A stretch of DNA of 64,000 nt, from the NCBI GenBank assembly GCA_023079485.1, contig CM041084.1, positions 107,036,967-107,100,966 of the forward strand, written 5' to 3'. The DNA comes from Archilochus colubris (Eukaryota > Chordata > Aves > Apodiformes > Trochilidae). The position numbers and the translations under genes are program-made. Each line of letters starts with the position of its first letter. Position 1 is the first letter of the stretch. The notes beneath the pieces were generated by a model. It had not been told where the DNA came from, ran no database searches, and saw nothing but the letters and a program-made list of their open reading frames with translations. Below are positions 49,701-61,520 of this stretch, piece after piece.

Positions 49701-50153
49701 CGAGGCCATATGCAATGAGCACTTGGCTGCACTGCCAGATCCAAAGGGGATGTGGCTGAAGGACCCTCTGGAGCACAGAGGCTGTCACGTCTCCTTTGGA
49801 TGTGATTACTAATGACTGAAGCATTATCACGTAACACTTTAATGAAAAACTTTCAGAAACCACTCTTTTCCTTAAGCAAAAACACTAATTTTTAAAAGAT
49901 TATGTTAAGATTTCTTTTTTCTTGCTTCAGGAAAGACAAAAGAGCACCTGAAATGGCATCTGCTTTAACTATTTGGTACAACCAAACATTTAAAAACATA
50001 CATCATTGGCAAAATGCTACTTCTCTTGATACTTCAGGAAGGTTCTCAGTCAGATCGTAGATGCATTTTCACTATGCTTACTTGTTAGATTTGAGAGGCC
50101 TCAGGAGTTGTTGTGATTACTATGATACAAGTAGTGCTGTTGAATTCTGAAGT

Positions 50154-50925
50154 CATAGAAAAAGAATGATTTGCTGTGGAAAGGGCCTTAAAGATCATCT
50201 AGACCCACTCCCCCTGCCATAGCCAGGGACACCTCCCACTAGACCAGGTTGCTCAAAGTCCTATTCTCCTTCCAAGGAGCAGGCAGCTACAACTTTCCTG
50301 GGCAACCTATGCCAGTGTCTCACCACCACCACAGGAAAGGATTTCTTCCTAATGTCTAAACTAAATCTACCTACTCTCAGTTCAAAGCCATTACCTCTCA
50401 TCCTATCATTACACATCCTTTCAAAAAGTCCCTCCTCAGCTTTCCTCTGGGCCCCTTCAGGTACTGGAAGGCCACTACACAATCTCCCCGGAGCCTTCTC
50501 TTCTCCAGGATGAACACCCCAACTCTCAGCCTGTCTTCATAAGAGAGGTGCTCCAGACCTCTGATCATCTTCATGGCTCTCTGCTGGACTTGCTCCAACA
50601 GCTCTACATCCTTCTTGTGTTGGGAACTCCAGAACTGGACACAGCACCCCAGGTGGGGGTCTCATTAGAGTACAGGGGCACAATCAGTGCCCTTGACCCG
50701 TTGGGTCACACTTCTTTTGGTGCAACCCAGGATACCTTTGGCTTTCTGGGCTGCAAGTGTATATTACTGATTTGTGTTGAGTTTCTCATCAACTAAACCC
50801 CCCAAGTCCTTTTTGTCAGGGCCCTTCTCAATCCATTCTTCTCCCAAAATGTCTTTGTTCTTGATAGTGTCCCCTTGCACTTGGTGTTTTGAACTTCATG
50901 AAACTTGTATTCTGCCATTCACTCA
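50154..50925 (-). mobile_element. CR1 LINE, antisense, 3' UTR plus ORF2 C-terminal region
   Basis: Antisense order: degraded tail 'catagaaaaagaatgatttg', 'cctcccactagaccaggttg', 'ccagtgtctcaccaccacca', 'atttcttcctaatgtctaaa', 'gccccttcaggtactggaag', 'ctccccggagccttctcttc', 'agagaggtgctccagacctc', 'cacttcttttggtgcaaccc' and 'ctttctgggctgcaagtgta', fading near 50925 at 'tgcccttgcacttggtg'-like sequence. A stretch of the 3' UTR after 'ttgctcaaagtc' is rearranged or shortened. Minus-strand frames here give '[18 protein letters not shown]' (family [18 protein letters not shown]), the C-terminal part of ORF2. Frames are broken and the copy is 5'-truncated. Confidence 0.92.
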
Positions 50926-52373
50926 GATGAAGACTGGCACTTTTCATAACTGGTAAATGGCTTATTTAAATTGCAAAAGAATAAATCAGTATCAGAAAGT
51001 ATTATGCAGTTAGGAACAGTTAGTCTTAGCTTTTATTTAACTTGTGTAGCTTTGTATCTGGAATTTTTTAGGCAAAAACCAGTTTTCTCATATGTGTTTT
51101 ATATTATTTCAACCAGAAAAGTTTTATTGACTAAGCCTTTAAATACATATCTGTATACCCTCTCCAGCTACTAATTGCTTGTCACATTGGCATGCTGCAA
51201 TGTTTTGCTTTTAAGGGGAGTAAATTGCTATGCCAGCCATTTCATAAATTTAATATAAAAAAATAAACAGGCATATTTCTTATAATTACTTTGTAATAAA
51301 TTGATTGCTTTTCACAATATACATGAATTACCAATGGTCAAGCTCATGTATGAATGCAGGGGATGTCTAAGCAATTAAAAATGGCACTGAGATTGAAATC
51401 CAGTTGTGTCTCATCACATAAGCTTGTAACTAATGTCTGGTGAACCTGTGGTAAGAAGTGCTAAGAAGTTCACATTTTAATGAAATGCTGCCTGCCAGCA
51501 GCCATGGATCTCAGAAAAAAAAAAAAAAAAAGTGCCACTGACTACCAGGAAATTATGTCAGTTGCCAAACTGATAGCTCAACAGAGGAACAAGAAGAAAC
51601 AGGGAGTAAATCTTAGTTGTTCTTTCATGTTTTGTAATACTGTTTCTTAGTTAAATCTGATATCACTAAAGCTTGCATTAAAAGAATATTTTAAGTGGAA
51701 AAAATTGTGTCTCCATTCTGAAGATAACTGAAAACGGTAAAGAAAAAATTTTATCTGAAGAAAAACTTTTGCAGATTTTTTTCTAATTATTTTCTCAAGT
51801 TGAAAGGGACAAGCTTGGTAATATTTGCAATCTACATTTACATGTTCTATATACAATAAAATAAAATTATTTATTTCCAACTTTCCTGAGGCCCAGCTCT
51901 TCTATTACTTTTCTCCCTTCCTCTCTCCTGCACCCCCAACCAAAAATACATAAAAGATGAAAGAACACCTTTGAATACAATTAGGAAAATTTACAAAATA
52001 GAACATACTGAAAGTAATTACACTTAAAATTAGCATTTAAATTAACAGATCACAAAATATATAGAAAAATATTTGTATGCTTTTGCATATCCTTACTGCT
52101 GACAAAAAGAATGGCATATACTAACATACGTTATGCTGCAGTACTCTATCTAGAATTAAAATATATGCTAAATAAAACAGTAAATAAAAGCCAGGTAGTT
52201 CTCAGTTGCTATTCCAGTTTAAAAATCCAAGCTGCTTTTTAAGCACTCCCATTCTCCTTTTTCTCAGAACTGTGAACAGAAATGTGATTTTAAACTTTCT
52301 GTAACGTTTCATCCTATGTAATATTAAAGATAAATAAAGTAACAATAAATCTCGTGTTGCATAGTTGATATAG
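50926..52373. other. unique AT-rich non-coding DNA
   Basis: Contains an A17 run at 51515-51531. No other feature recognised. Confidence 0.5.
51515..51531. repeat. poly-A run (A17)
   Basis: Seventeen consecutive A after 'catggatctcag'. No retroposon body recognised upstream. Confidence 0.85.
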
Positions 52374-52757
52374 TGCACTGGTGTTCACTGATGACACCAA
52401 GCTGTGCAGTGTGGTTGACATGCTGAATGGAAGTGGGGACATTCAGAGGGACCTTGACAGGGTTGAGAGATGGACCCATGCCAGTTTCATGAAGTTCAAC
52501 AAGGCGAATTGCATGGTCCTGTACCTGGCTAATTATTACCGGGGTAATCCCAAGAACAAATGCAGACTGGGCTGCAAATGGATTGAGAACAGCCCTGAGG
52601 AAAAGAACTTGGGGGTGTTGGTTAATGAAGACATCAACATGAGCCAGTAATGTGCACTTGCAGCCCAGAAAGCCAACCACAACCTGGGCTGCATCAGAAG
52701 TGTGACCAGCAGGTCAAGGGAAGTGATTGTGCCCCTATATATGAGCTTCATGAAACC
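52374..52757 (+). mobile_element. CR1 LINE internal fragment, truncated at both ends
   Basis: Sense ORF2 sequence starting just before the RT catalytic box: 'FTDDTKL' (52384-52395 for FTDD), then 'DIQRDLDRVERW', 'FMKFNKANCMVLYL', 'KNLGVLVNEDINMSQ', a stop, and onward to 'gtgacc agcaggtcaaggga' and 'gtgattgtgcccctatatat'. The family box is FADD, so both catalytic Asp remain here with A to T before them. The element stops about 450 bases before the expected 3' UTR and tail. This is unusual, because CR1 copies normally keep the 3' end and lose the 5' end. Confidence 0.9.
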
Positions 52758-53460
52758 TTGGTCTTTCTCACCAATCTACTATATTACCTGATCATTTAAT
52801 TTATTGTAGTTTTCCTCAGAACTAAAAAATGTTTTCATTATTTAGGGTGCTGTGGTAAATTGCTTGACAGAATTAAGCTTCTGAGATGGATTGTTATCAT
52901 TTCAAAAAGTGTATAAACTTGTCCTATAGATTTATTCTTTTACCTCTTAGCTTGAATTTTTTCTCTTCTTGTCCAAATGCCAAAGAAGTTTTTATTGCAT
53001 GATGAGCTTGAGTAGAAAAAAACAGTGATTTCATTGGAGGTAAGTAGGACTGAGGAAATTCTAGAGATCTAGGTTTTACATTATACCTGATTCAGATATT
53101 GTCATTCATGATGAATTTAAATAAAAAAATAGAATAAATAAGGAAGCTAGAGTGGTGTATAGTTTAAGTGACAGATTTAATTTCTAATAGAAGTCAGTGG
53201 TCAAAAATAATTTGTTCTTTGAAGACTAACCTAAATTCCAAAATATTCAGTTGCAGTCATTCTGTTCAACAGTTCTTCCACTTTAATACTTATTATGATG
53301 AGATGAAAAGAGCTGGAGGGTACATCAAAGTGGAGGATTTAACTAAATGCAGCATTGTCATGGGAGTTTGCATATTCTAAACTGATAGCTGAACTTTAAT
53401 ATATATATATAATTTCCCAGTTTTAAAAGATAATCTCAAGAAAATGAAAAAAAAATGTGA
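52758..53460. other. unique AT-rich non-coding DNA
   Basis: Separates opposing CR1 pieces. An (AT)n run lies at about 53398-53412. The missing 3' part of the preceding CR1 is not found here. Confidence 0.5.
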
Positions 53461-53595
53461 ATCATAGAATCATAGAATACCAAGTTGGAAGGGAACTCAA
53501 GGATCACCTGGCCCAACCTTTCTAGGTAGGAACATGGTTTAGATGCAGTGGCCCAGCACGTTGTCAAGCTGTCTTAAAATTGTCCAGTGTCACAG
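53461..53595 (-). mobile_element. CR1 LINE 3' terminal fragment, antisense, distinct subfamily
   Basis: Begins with an intact antisense tail 'tcatagaatcatagaatacc', then 'aagttggaagggaactcaag', 'gatcacctggcccaaccttt' and 'gtggcccagcacgttgtcaa'. This differs from the 10.3, 33.1 and 50.2 kb copies and corresponds to another avian CR1 subfamily. The 5' truncation falls at about 53595, directly against the tail of the next CR1. Confidence 0.85.
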
Positions 53596-55525
53596 GAAAA
53601 TAGAATGTCAGGGGTTGGAAGGGACCTCTGAGTCCAACTACCGGACCAAAACTAGGGCAGGTCACTCAGAAATGCATCCAAATGGGTCTTGAAAGTTTCC
53701 AGAGAAGGAGACTCCACAATCTCTCTGAGGACTCTGTTCCAGAGCTCTGTAAGTAAATAAATTCTCCCTCATGTTGAGGTGGGACTTCCCATGGTGTATC
53801 TTGAGTCCATTGTCCCTTGTCCTTTCACAGGACACAAGTGAGAAGAGGTTGTCCTTTCTTTCTTGACACCCAGCTCTTATATATTTATATAAATTAATTA
53901 GATGCCCTCTCAACCTTCTCCTCTCCAGACTAAGAAGCCCCAGGTCCCTCAGCCTTACTTCACATGACAGGTGCTCCAGTCCCTTAAGCATCCTCATAGC
54001 CCTCCCCTGTACTCTCTTAAGTAAATCCCTGTCCCTCTTGAGCAGGGGAGCCCAGAACTGGATGCAATGAGGTCTCGCTAGGGCAGAGAAGATGGAGGAG
54101 AACCTCCCTCAATCTGCTGGACACACTCTTCTAAATGTACCCAGGGATAATATTTGCCTTCTTGGCCACAAGGGCACATTGTTGTCCCATGGATAACTTG
54201 CTGTCCACCAGGACTACAAGGTCTTTCTCTGTGGGGCTGCTCTAGAGCAAATCCCCTCGTTACCTGTACTGTGCATTTTGTTATTCCTTCCCAGGTGCAG
54301 GACTCTGCACTTATTCTTATTAAAGCTCATTAAGTTCCTCTTGGCCCAGCTCTCCAGTCTGTCCAAACCTTGCTGAATCGTTGCACAGCCTTGAGGTGAA
54401 TCAGCCAATCCTCACAGGTTTGTGTCATAAGTAATCTTGCTGAGAAGACACTGTCCCATCATCAAGGTCATTGATTAAGATGTTGAACAGGACTGAACCC
54501 AGCACTGATCCCTGGGGGACTCCTCCAGTCACTGGTCTCCAGCTGGACTCTGCACTATTGATCACCCCTCTTTGGGCTCTATTGTGTAGCCAGTTCTTAA
54601 TCCATCCCACTGTCCATTCTTCTATCCCACATTTCCTGAGCTTGCTCACAAGGGTGTTATGGGAGACTGTGTCAAAAGCCTTGCTAAGGTCAAGGTAGAC
54701 TATATCCACAGGTCTCCCTGCATCTACCCAATCAGTCACATCATTGAAGGCTATCGATTAGTCAAGCATGATTTCCTCTTGGTGAATCCATGCTGACTAC
54801 TCCTGACACCTTTCTTTTCTTCCATGTGCTTAGAGCTTCAGAAAAAGCTGCTCCATCATTTTTCCAGGGATGGAGGTGAAACTGACTGGTCTGTAATTGC
54901 CTGGATCTTCCTTCTTGCCCTTTTTGCAGACTGGAGTGACACTGACTTTCTTCCAGTCCTCAGGCACCTCACCTGTTTGCCATTGTCTCCAAACTGATGG
55001 TAGGGCAATAACATCAGCCAGTTCTCTCAACAGTCTTGGGTGCATCCCATAAGACCCCAGGGACTTGTATATTCAGTTTACATGATCTCTAACCCAGTCT
55101 TCATTGACTAATGGAGAGTTTTCCCTTGTCCAGATTTTCTCTCCTAAATTCAGGGTTGGGAGTTCACAAGGGCTGGTCTCATGAGTAAAGACTGAAGCAA
55201 AGAAGGCATTCAGCAACGCTGCCTTCTCTACATCTTCTGTTATCAGGGCTCCTGCCTCACTCAGGAGTGGGCCTACATTTTCCCTATTCTTCCTTCTACT
55301 ACTGATACAGTTGAAGAAGCTCTTTTAATTTCCTTTTTCTTCCTTTGCCTGTTTTAGTTCAACAAGGGCTTTGGCCTTTCCCGTTGCCTTCCTACATACT
55401 CTGACTACATCCCTATAGTTATGCCAGGTGACAAGTTCCTTCTATGAGCTGTAAATTTCTTTCTTCCACGAGGCTTTCTTCAGAAGCTCCCTGCTGATCC
55501 AGGCATGTCTCTTACCACCTCTACC
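53596..55525 (-). mobile_element. CR1 LINE of about 1.9 kb, antisense, with ORF2 reverse transcriptase
   Basis: The largest mobile element in the window. The antisense 3' end starts at 'aatagaatgtcaggggttgg', followed by a 3' UTR of the Y-type ('gagactccacaatctctctg', 'attctccctcatgttgaggt'), then antisense ORF2 to about 55500 ('catgtctcttaccacctcta'). The subfamily is distinct from the copies at 10.3, 33.1 and 50.2 kb. It is 5'-truncated within ORF2, between the endonuclease and RT domains, as is usual for CR1. The terminal octamer tail is short or lost. Stops and frameshifts are present, but RT motifs remain readable over long runs, implying a moderate age. Confidence 0.92.
54214..55045 (-). 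pseudogene. CR1 ORF2 reverse transcriptase relic
   Basis: Antisense translation gives the family motifs in order: 'MHPRLLRELADVIALPSV' and 'KKGKKEDPGNYRPVSFTS' (54830-55045), '[16 protein letters not shown]' with the first catalytic Asp of box A (54425-54739, residues 15-30), and '[19 protein letters not shown]' (residues 73-91). After a frameshift, the family FADD box reads ITYD in '[10 protein letters not shown]' and is followed by a stop, so the first Asp of the catalytic pair is now Tyr. Antisense 54214-54408 continues with 'GCATIQQGLDRLESWAKR'. Multiple lesions make it inactive. Confidence 0.88.
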
Positions 55526-58500
55526 CAAATATAGCAAAGATTTTTTTGTTCTATAATATGATAAAGGGAAGATGTGATCCACTTTATTATGTTTATCAGT
55601 AACCTCATATCCAAGAAGGTAGAAAAATAATATTTCTTTTCCATGTAAATTGCATGTGTTAAAACAACGATTTAATTTTGTTTTCTCTTGCTATGCCACA
55701 GACACAAAGTTTCATGAACATTTTAAAACCTATAATGCACTTGCCATTTAAAATGCAGTCATTATGATGACAACATATCACAGATGGCAGATAGTAAATG
55801 GGACAGTTTTGCAAGAATGTAAATAGAAATTACATTTATGCAAACTGACAAATAAATACAGTCACAAGGTCAGTTTGTATATTCCCTGTTCACATTTGTG
55901 AACACTCACATGCACATAGTAAGTTCCATTATGGTCAGTGAGATAATTCATCTGGATAGCTCTTAGCATCTGCAAAAGGTTAATCACCTGATAAAAATCA
56001 GTTTATAAATGATTTGACAAAAAAAAAAAAATCAAGGATTAAAGGTACACAATTTACAGTAAATAATTGCATCAGTCTCACTTTTGAGTAAGTACTATTT
56101 TATTAAAAATGAAAGAGGGTTACTGTTGTGATAAATAAATAATATCAAAGGACAAAAGGGCATATTTGAAGGAGGATATAAATCCACATATCATAGTGAA
56201 CCAAATGGTCTGTCACAGTGTAGTATCCATCAAAGCAAGTTTGTGATACGGGGGAAAAATGCTCTTGTCATAGGCTGACCAGACTTCTATCAGAGTCTGC
56301 AAGAAATCCTTAAAATCCTTTTTCCTTTTTTTCCCTATCCCTGTAGTTTGAGTCAGAAAATGTCAGCACTGTCTTCCTATAATAGTAAATAGTTGAGGTT
56401 ATAGTTTGCATTGAAATAATTTTTTCTCAGGAAACATAAATATATGCATATTCATTCTGTCAACGAAAACTCTGTAAATCTACAAAAACATGTAGCTTCT
56501 GAAAGACAAACACACACAGCTATGTACTATTTTTAAATGTTCATATTTCAAACCAGTTTTCTGGGTTTTCCCACATTTTACCAACTTACTTAATTGGAAG
56601 ATACGTATGTACTTATACATATAATATATATTTAAATTATTTATATAAAATACATATTTTGAAGTTATTATCATGGGAAAACATCTGAAATTTATGGTCA
56701 GACAGAATTTGACCTTACCTCAGACTCAGAACAGGTTACGCAGATCTGCTGGATCAATTGCTCAGTGTTGTTTCTTGTCATCATATTTTGTTCGTGTTGA
56801 GTCTTGCATTACATGAAATTTTATTAACTTGTTTTCACTCCTACTATGAGCTTTCTATGATACTATCTTCAACTAAATTCAAGATTGGTTTTCTCTGAAG
56901 GCATGGTTTTCTACAACGTTTTTATTCTGATGGAACTATTACATTGTTTACCAGAAGTGAAAACTTAATGAATGAGAGAATTTTTATTAAAAATGCCTTA
57001 AAAGCTTAGAACAAATTAAAATTACCGCAGGTCTCAGATTCAAATTCACAGCTTGTGTCTCTGGTTTTGCCTCTCCTCCAAAGATAAAAAAAAAATCTTA
57101 TAACTGCAGTTGTTTGCTACTCTGGACTGCTGGGCTTTCAGATGCAGGACTGTTTCCCAGAAGAACAGCAAATTCCCAGGAAATTCAGCAATCTCTATAT
57201 AGAAACCATGGGAACTAAAGCCTCAGACCTTCTAATGGAGACTGCAAACGTGCCTGTTCTTAATTTTGTATTACAATGAATCCAAGTTTAAAAAAATATT
57301 GAGGCTCTTTATGAAACAAAACCTTTCACTTCATTTCTCTCACCCACCCCTAAAGAACATAACTAATTATTTCTGCAGGGTGAGAAAGCAGAAAGAAAGT
57401 GAAAGTTGTTAATGGTTTCTATTTTTACACAGAAATAAATTAATTATATTACCGATTGGGACCATATAAGAATCTAAGTGCATAGAACCTATGCATAGTT
57501 ACCTTGCATAACTTGAAGGAGCGTGATTATATCCAAGGCAAATCATGAGATTATTTTAGCTATTAAATAATCCTTTGAAACTCTTCTTATTGCACAAAAA
57601 CAATAAAGTGGGTAAAAAATAAAAGAGATCAAATTTTTCCCCAACTGCCAGGGAACTTAAGAGTAAATATAATTAATTTCCAAGAAACTATCATTATATT
57701 CTTGAAAAGCTGTTCCTATCTTGACCCAGATGTTTACTAATATCAATAAAAGCATGTAAGTATATTTCAAAGAAAGCATTTTGTGCTGAACTGTTTTTGG
57801 CTATATAGATGTTTTGGCTGTTGTATACTTTAGAAGAAAGACTCCTGAACCCAAATTCTTTTGAAATTTGAAAGAATCCTCTGAAAACTCTTTCAATCAA
57901 GACCTGCTATCCTTTCATTGCATATAGTCACTTCTTTGTTAGTGTTGGCACATCTGCACTTTTGATCCAAAGGTTACACTTCGGTGGAATAAGCATCTTA
58001 CAGACACCATCCAGCTAAACTACACTAAGCTTAGATATTGTTACTGCTATAGCATAAAGGTCAGTCTAAATTCATTAGCATCTTGGGGATAATACTCAGG
58101 CAGATAAACTGACCTGAGGTCAGTGCAGTCTACTACCACCTGCAAAGCCATCCAGTTGAAATCAAGTGTGAATATAGCCACAAAATCTGCACTCACACCT
58201 ACATTTGAAGGTGCAGGCATACCTTAAAAAGATAGTGATAAACCTATTCAGAGTCCTCAACAGTGTTAGCTATTCTGGGCAAAAATCTCATAGGAATAAC
58301 TCATTAGTTTTGAGTTTGGATTCACTGGAAGTAGCTTGTATAGAAAAAGCCACCCAGCTACTTTGACAAATTGGTTAAGATGCTTTGTAACTTGCATTTA
58401 CAAAAGGACTACAAGACTGAGCCCAATCACTAATAGGGAGGCTAATTTTCTGGTGTTAGATTTCTCTTATAAAAAAACAAGGAAAGGCAATATATATTTA

Positions 58501-60924
58501 GTAATGTCTAAAAAATTCTTAAATCTAAGTTATTCAATTCACTTAGGATGTATTTTCTGTAAAATTGAAATACTTTCTTAGGTTTTGTGGGATTTTTTCT
58601 CCCCATGAGTATTTTAGTATGCCATTGCTGATTACAGTGTTTACAGAGAGAGTTCGATTTCAGAATGTGAGTTTCTGAATAACAGTTTCAAGCACCCATA
58701 CTGGAAACATGAATAAACTTGATATCCATCCTCTCATATAGTAAAAATGGGCAGTGGTACCTGCATCCAGCCATAACATTTTAAATTTAGTCATGCACAT
58801 GAGTAAGTAGCCTAAGTTACATCCAGAAGTACTTCGATGCTTACACCAGGATAAATCCAAGAAACAGTATCTGTATAATAGTGAAAGATGTGAGTCAGAT
58901 TCAGTGGATTTAGCCTTAGAATAAACAAAATCAGAATTTTATCCATGCACAGAACAAGCTCTCAGCATGTACTTCCAGCATTGCCTTTCCTCTGGAAATC
59001 TCTGCAAATGGAGGACACTTTTTTAGTTACATTGCCCCATGCTCCAGAAATTGTCTTCCTACTGAGTTACTTCCTCTCTTTGTATTTCACCCCATAACCC
59101 TCCTTTTTAACTTTATCCTGCAACCAAATCCTCCCCCTGCTCAGCACAGCTCATCTCCATTCTGTGCTCTCTTCAGACTAAAGAACACTTGCATCTGAGT
59201 GCTTTAGAGTTTCAGTGTGTTTGTTCTTTTACTTTCTGTATCACCATACCGAGTGTCATTTCCCCGTAGCTATCTGTGTAAGAGTAGCTATCACAAGTTC
59301 TATAAAACATTTGGTCTTTATTCTGCCTCTCTTCCTGTAAAACATTTTATCACAGTTTCTATAAAGGCCTTTACAAAACAGTGAGAAAAAGAGGCAGGCT
59401 GTTCTATTCTCTTTGTCAAAAAGAAAGGCAAGCATATGCTCACACTTGCTTTCTTTGAAAGATGTGATGAGAGATTATACCTGCCATATGCACAGAGTCC
59501 TATAACGTTAATATGGAGAAAGGTCATAAGTAGCTTTTCATGAGCCCTGTATCCTGCAGAGCGTCAGGTCCATTCATAGTGGTATTCCCAGCATTAATAG
59601 ACTGCAGAGACTTAGCTGGTCACATGATTCCTCTTAAGTGATTTTTATCCACAGTCATGGCAAACACTAAGCCTTTCTTGCTCACCTTTACTGACAATGA
59701 AGGGTTCAACAGCATCCTGGATCATAAGTGCCACAGTAAATGCAACCAGAAACCTCTGAGAAGTTCCTGTCTTTCTAATAACTCATTATCTCTAATATTG
59801 TCACTTTGTATTACCAAGCGTCTCCCCTCTGGCTACCCCTGTGAGCTGCTTAGACAGAGGTGAGAACATCTTTTCCAAGATTATTAAATAAAAAGAGTTA
59901 CTATAGTTTTATGAAAGAAAGCAGGATCTCTGGATCCTCTAATCTGGCAGTTAGTATGGGCTGACTTGAACTTTCCTCATATGACTTATTAAAACTGATG
60001 TATCAAGTCAATACAATGGATATTACTTTTCCATCTAGTAAATTACAGCTAGGTTGAATGATCTAATGCGGACTGAATTCAGGTGGGAGTGAGACAAAGT
60101 ATTTTATACCAGAAGGCAGAAATTCTAGTTGTTAATTGATGGGTTGTTAGCATGACTTTAAACAACTTGGCAGCTGGCTGGCAAGCATTATTCAGTGGGT
60201 GAATGCATATGATGTATTGATATTTAAAAGGATATAATCCACTTACAATCCATATAATCACACTTCTTCCTGGTAGTCTTTTTTTTCTACATATTCTTGT
60301 GACAATGAAGAGCTAGGAGTATTAGAAAGGAAAGAGATAAAAAGGACAATATTTTCTGCAGTTTTAATGTTTATTTCACCTAACAACACTCTGAAAACAG
60401 TGAATTTCACTATTTGCCTTCTAAAGCTTCAATTGAAGGACTAAATCTAGCTGACCTAGGAGAAAGGTAGAAGCACCCTTTCCCAGTGTCACCAGATGTT
60501 TTTCTATCTCTTTCACACAGCAATAGAGTAGAAATAAGAAAGTGCTAGTCAGAAAACTTAAAATTGTCTTGTCAAGTAGATCCAGTAGTAGGAATCATTC
60601 TGGGTTTTGTTCTGATTTTCTTCACTGTTCCATATCTAAATATAACTCTTGTAATAAGCCCACTGGAGTAATGTGTCTTTCATTTCACAGTCCTAAACTT
60701 ATTTATCTTTACAACTAATGTGCACAGAAGAGTATTGTATTCATTTTATAACTAATGAAACACTGACCAAAGAAAATAAGTTACTTTCTCAGTTTTAGGG
60801 CATGTGTTGCAGAACAGAGAAACTTGAATTAAATCTCCTTGGTCCAAAGACATAGATAAACCTGGAGCGTGTGCTTTCACTGACATTATAGAGGACTGCA
60901 GGGTTCACAGTATCTCTCTTCTTT
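55526..60924. other. about 5.4 kb of unique non-coding DNA
   Basis: AT-rich with an A13 run near 56020 and a C/T-rich patch at about 59030-59180. No repeat family recognised. A cluster of AGGTCA half-sites near 58.1 kb is listed separately. Confidence 0.45.
58058..58124. promoter_or_regulatory. cluster of nuclear-receptor-like half-sites with a 17-bp palindrome
   Basis: ACTGACCT G AGGTCAGT at 58108-58124 is a perfect palindrome around one base, which places two AGGTCA half-sites in everted arrangement with 1-bp spacing. A third AGGTCAGT lies at 58058-58065. AGGTCA is the established half-site of many nuclear receptors. Use as an enhancer is inference from sequence only. Confidence 0.4.
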
Positions 60925-61520
60925 GCTTAAAGCCCCTCCCAACCTGACTTTGAATGTTTCCAGGGATTGGGCTTCTACCACCTTTCCAGGCAACCTGCTT
61001 CTGTGTTTCAACACAGTGTGAAAAGTTTCTTCCTAAGATCAAGTCTAAATCTAAATTTAAATTTTTTTTAATTTAAAACCATTACCCCCTGGACTATTGC
61101 TACAGGCCTATCTTTCTTATAAGCTTCATCTAAGTACTGAAAGGCCTCTATTAAGTCTCCCCGGAGCCTTCTCTTCTCCAGGATGTACAACCCAGCTCTC
61201 TCCACCTTTCTTCATAGGGGAGGTACTCCAGTCCTCTGATTAGTTTTGTGGCCTTCCACTGGACCCTCTCCACCAGGTCCATGCCTTTTCTGTGCTGAGT
61301 ACTCCAGAGCTGAATGCAGTATTGCAGGTATGGTCCCAAAAGAGGGGAGTAGAACTGGAGACCTCAGCTAGCTGGTGGAGCTTCTTTTGATGCAGGCCAG
61401 GATGTGTTTGGCTTTCTAGGCTGCAAGCGTGCATTGCCAGCCCATGTCCAGCTTCTTATGCACCAGTACCCCCAAGTCCTTCTCCTCAGGACTGCTTTAA
61501 ATTCTTTCATCCCCTGTAGT
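60925..61520 (-). mobile_element. CR1 LINE, antisense, lacking its 3' tail
   Basis: Antisense CR1 from 'aaagcccctcccaacctgac' through 'gtttcttcctaagatcaagt', 'ttaaaaccattaccccctgg', 'ccccggagccttctcttctc', 'ggggaggtactccagtcctc', 'ggctttctaggctgcaagcg' and 'cccccaagtccttctcctca', fading at about 61520. Minus-strand translation includes 'ATKLIRGLEYLPYEERWRELG' like the ORF2 C terminus (family [21 protein letters not shown]). The last 110 or so bases with the octamer tail are missing. An A/T-rich expansion interrupts the 3' UTR at about 61053-61075. Confidence 0.88.

Larger units (their letters stand above)
42992..50153. other. mostly unique AT-rich non-coding DNA
   Basis: Starts with a possible antisense retroviral primer-binding-site relic (listed separately). 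The rest has homopolymer runs (A12 at about 43206, A15 at about 46143), short tandem repeats and GC-richer patches at about 48620-48830 and 49680-49800 that I cannot assign. No CR1 recognised. Confidence 0.45.
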
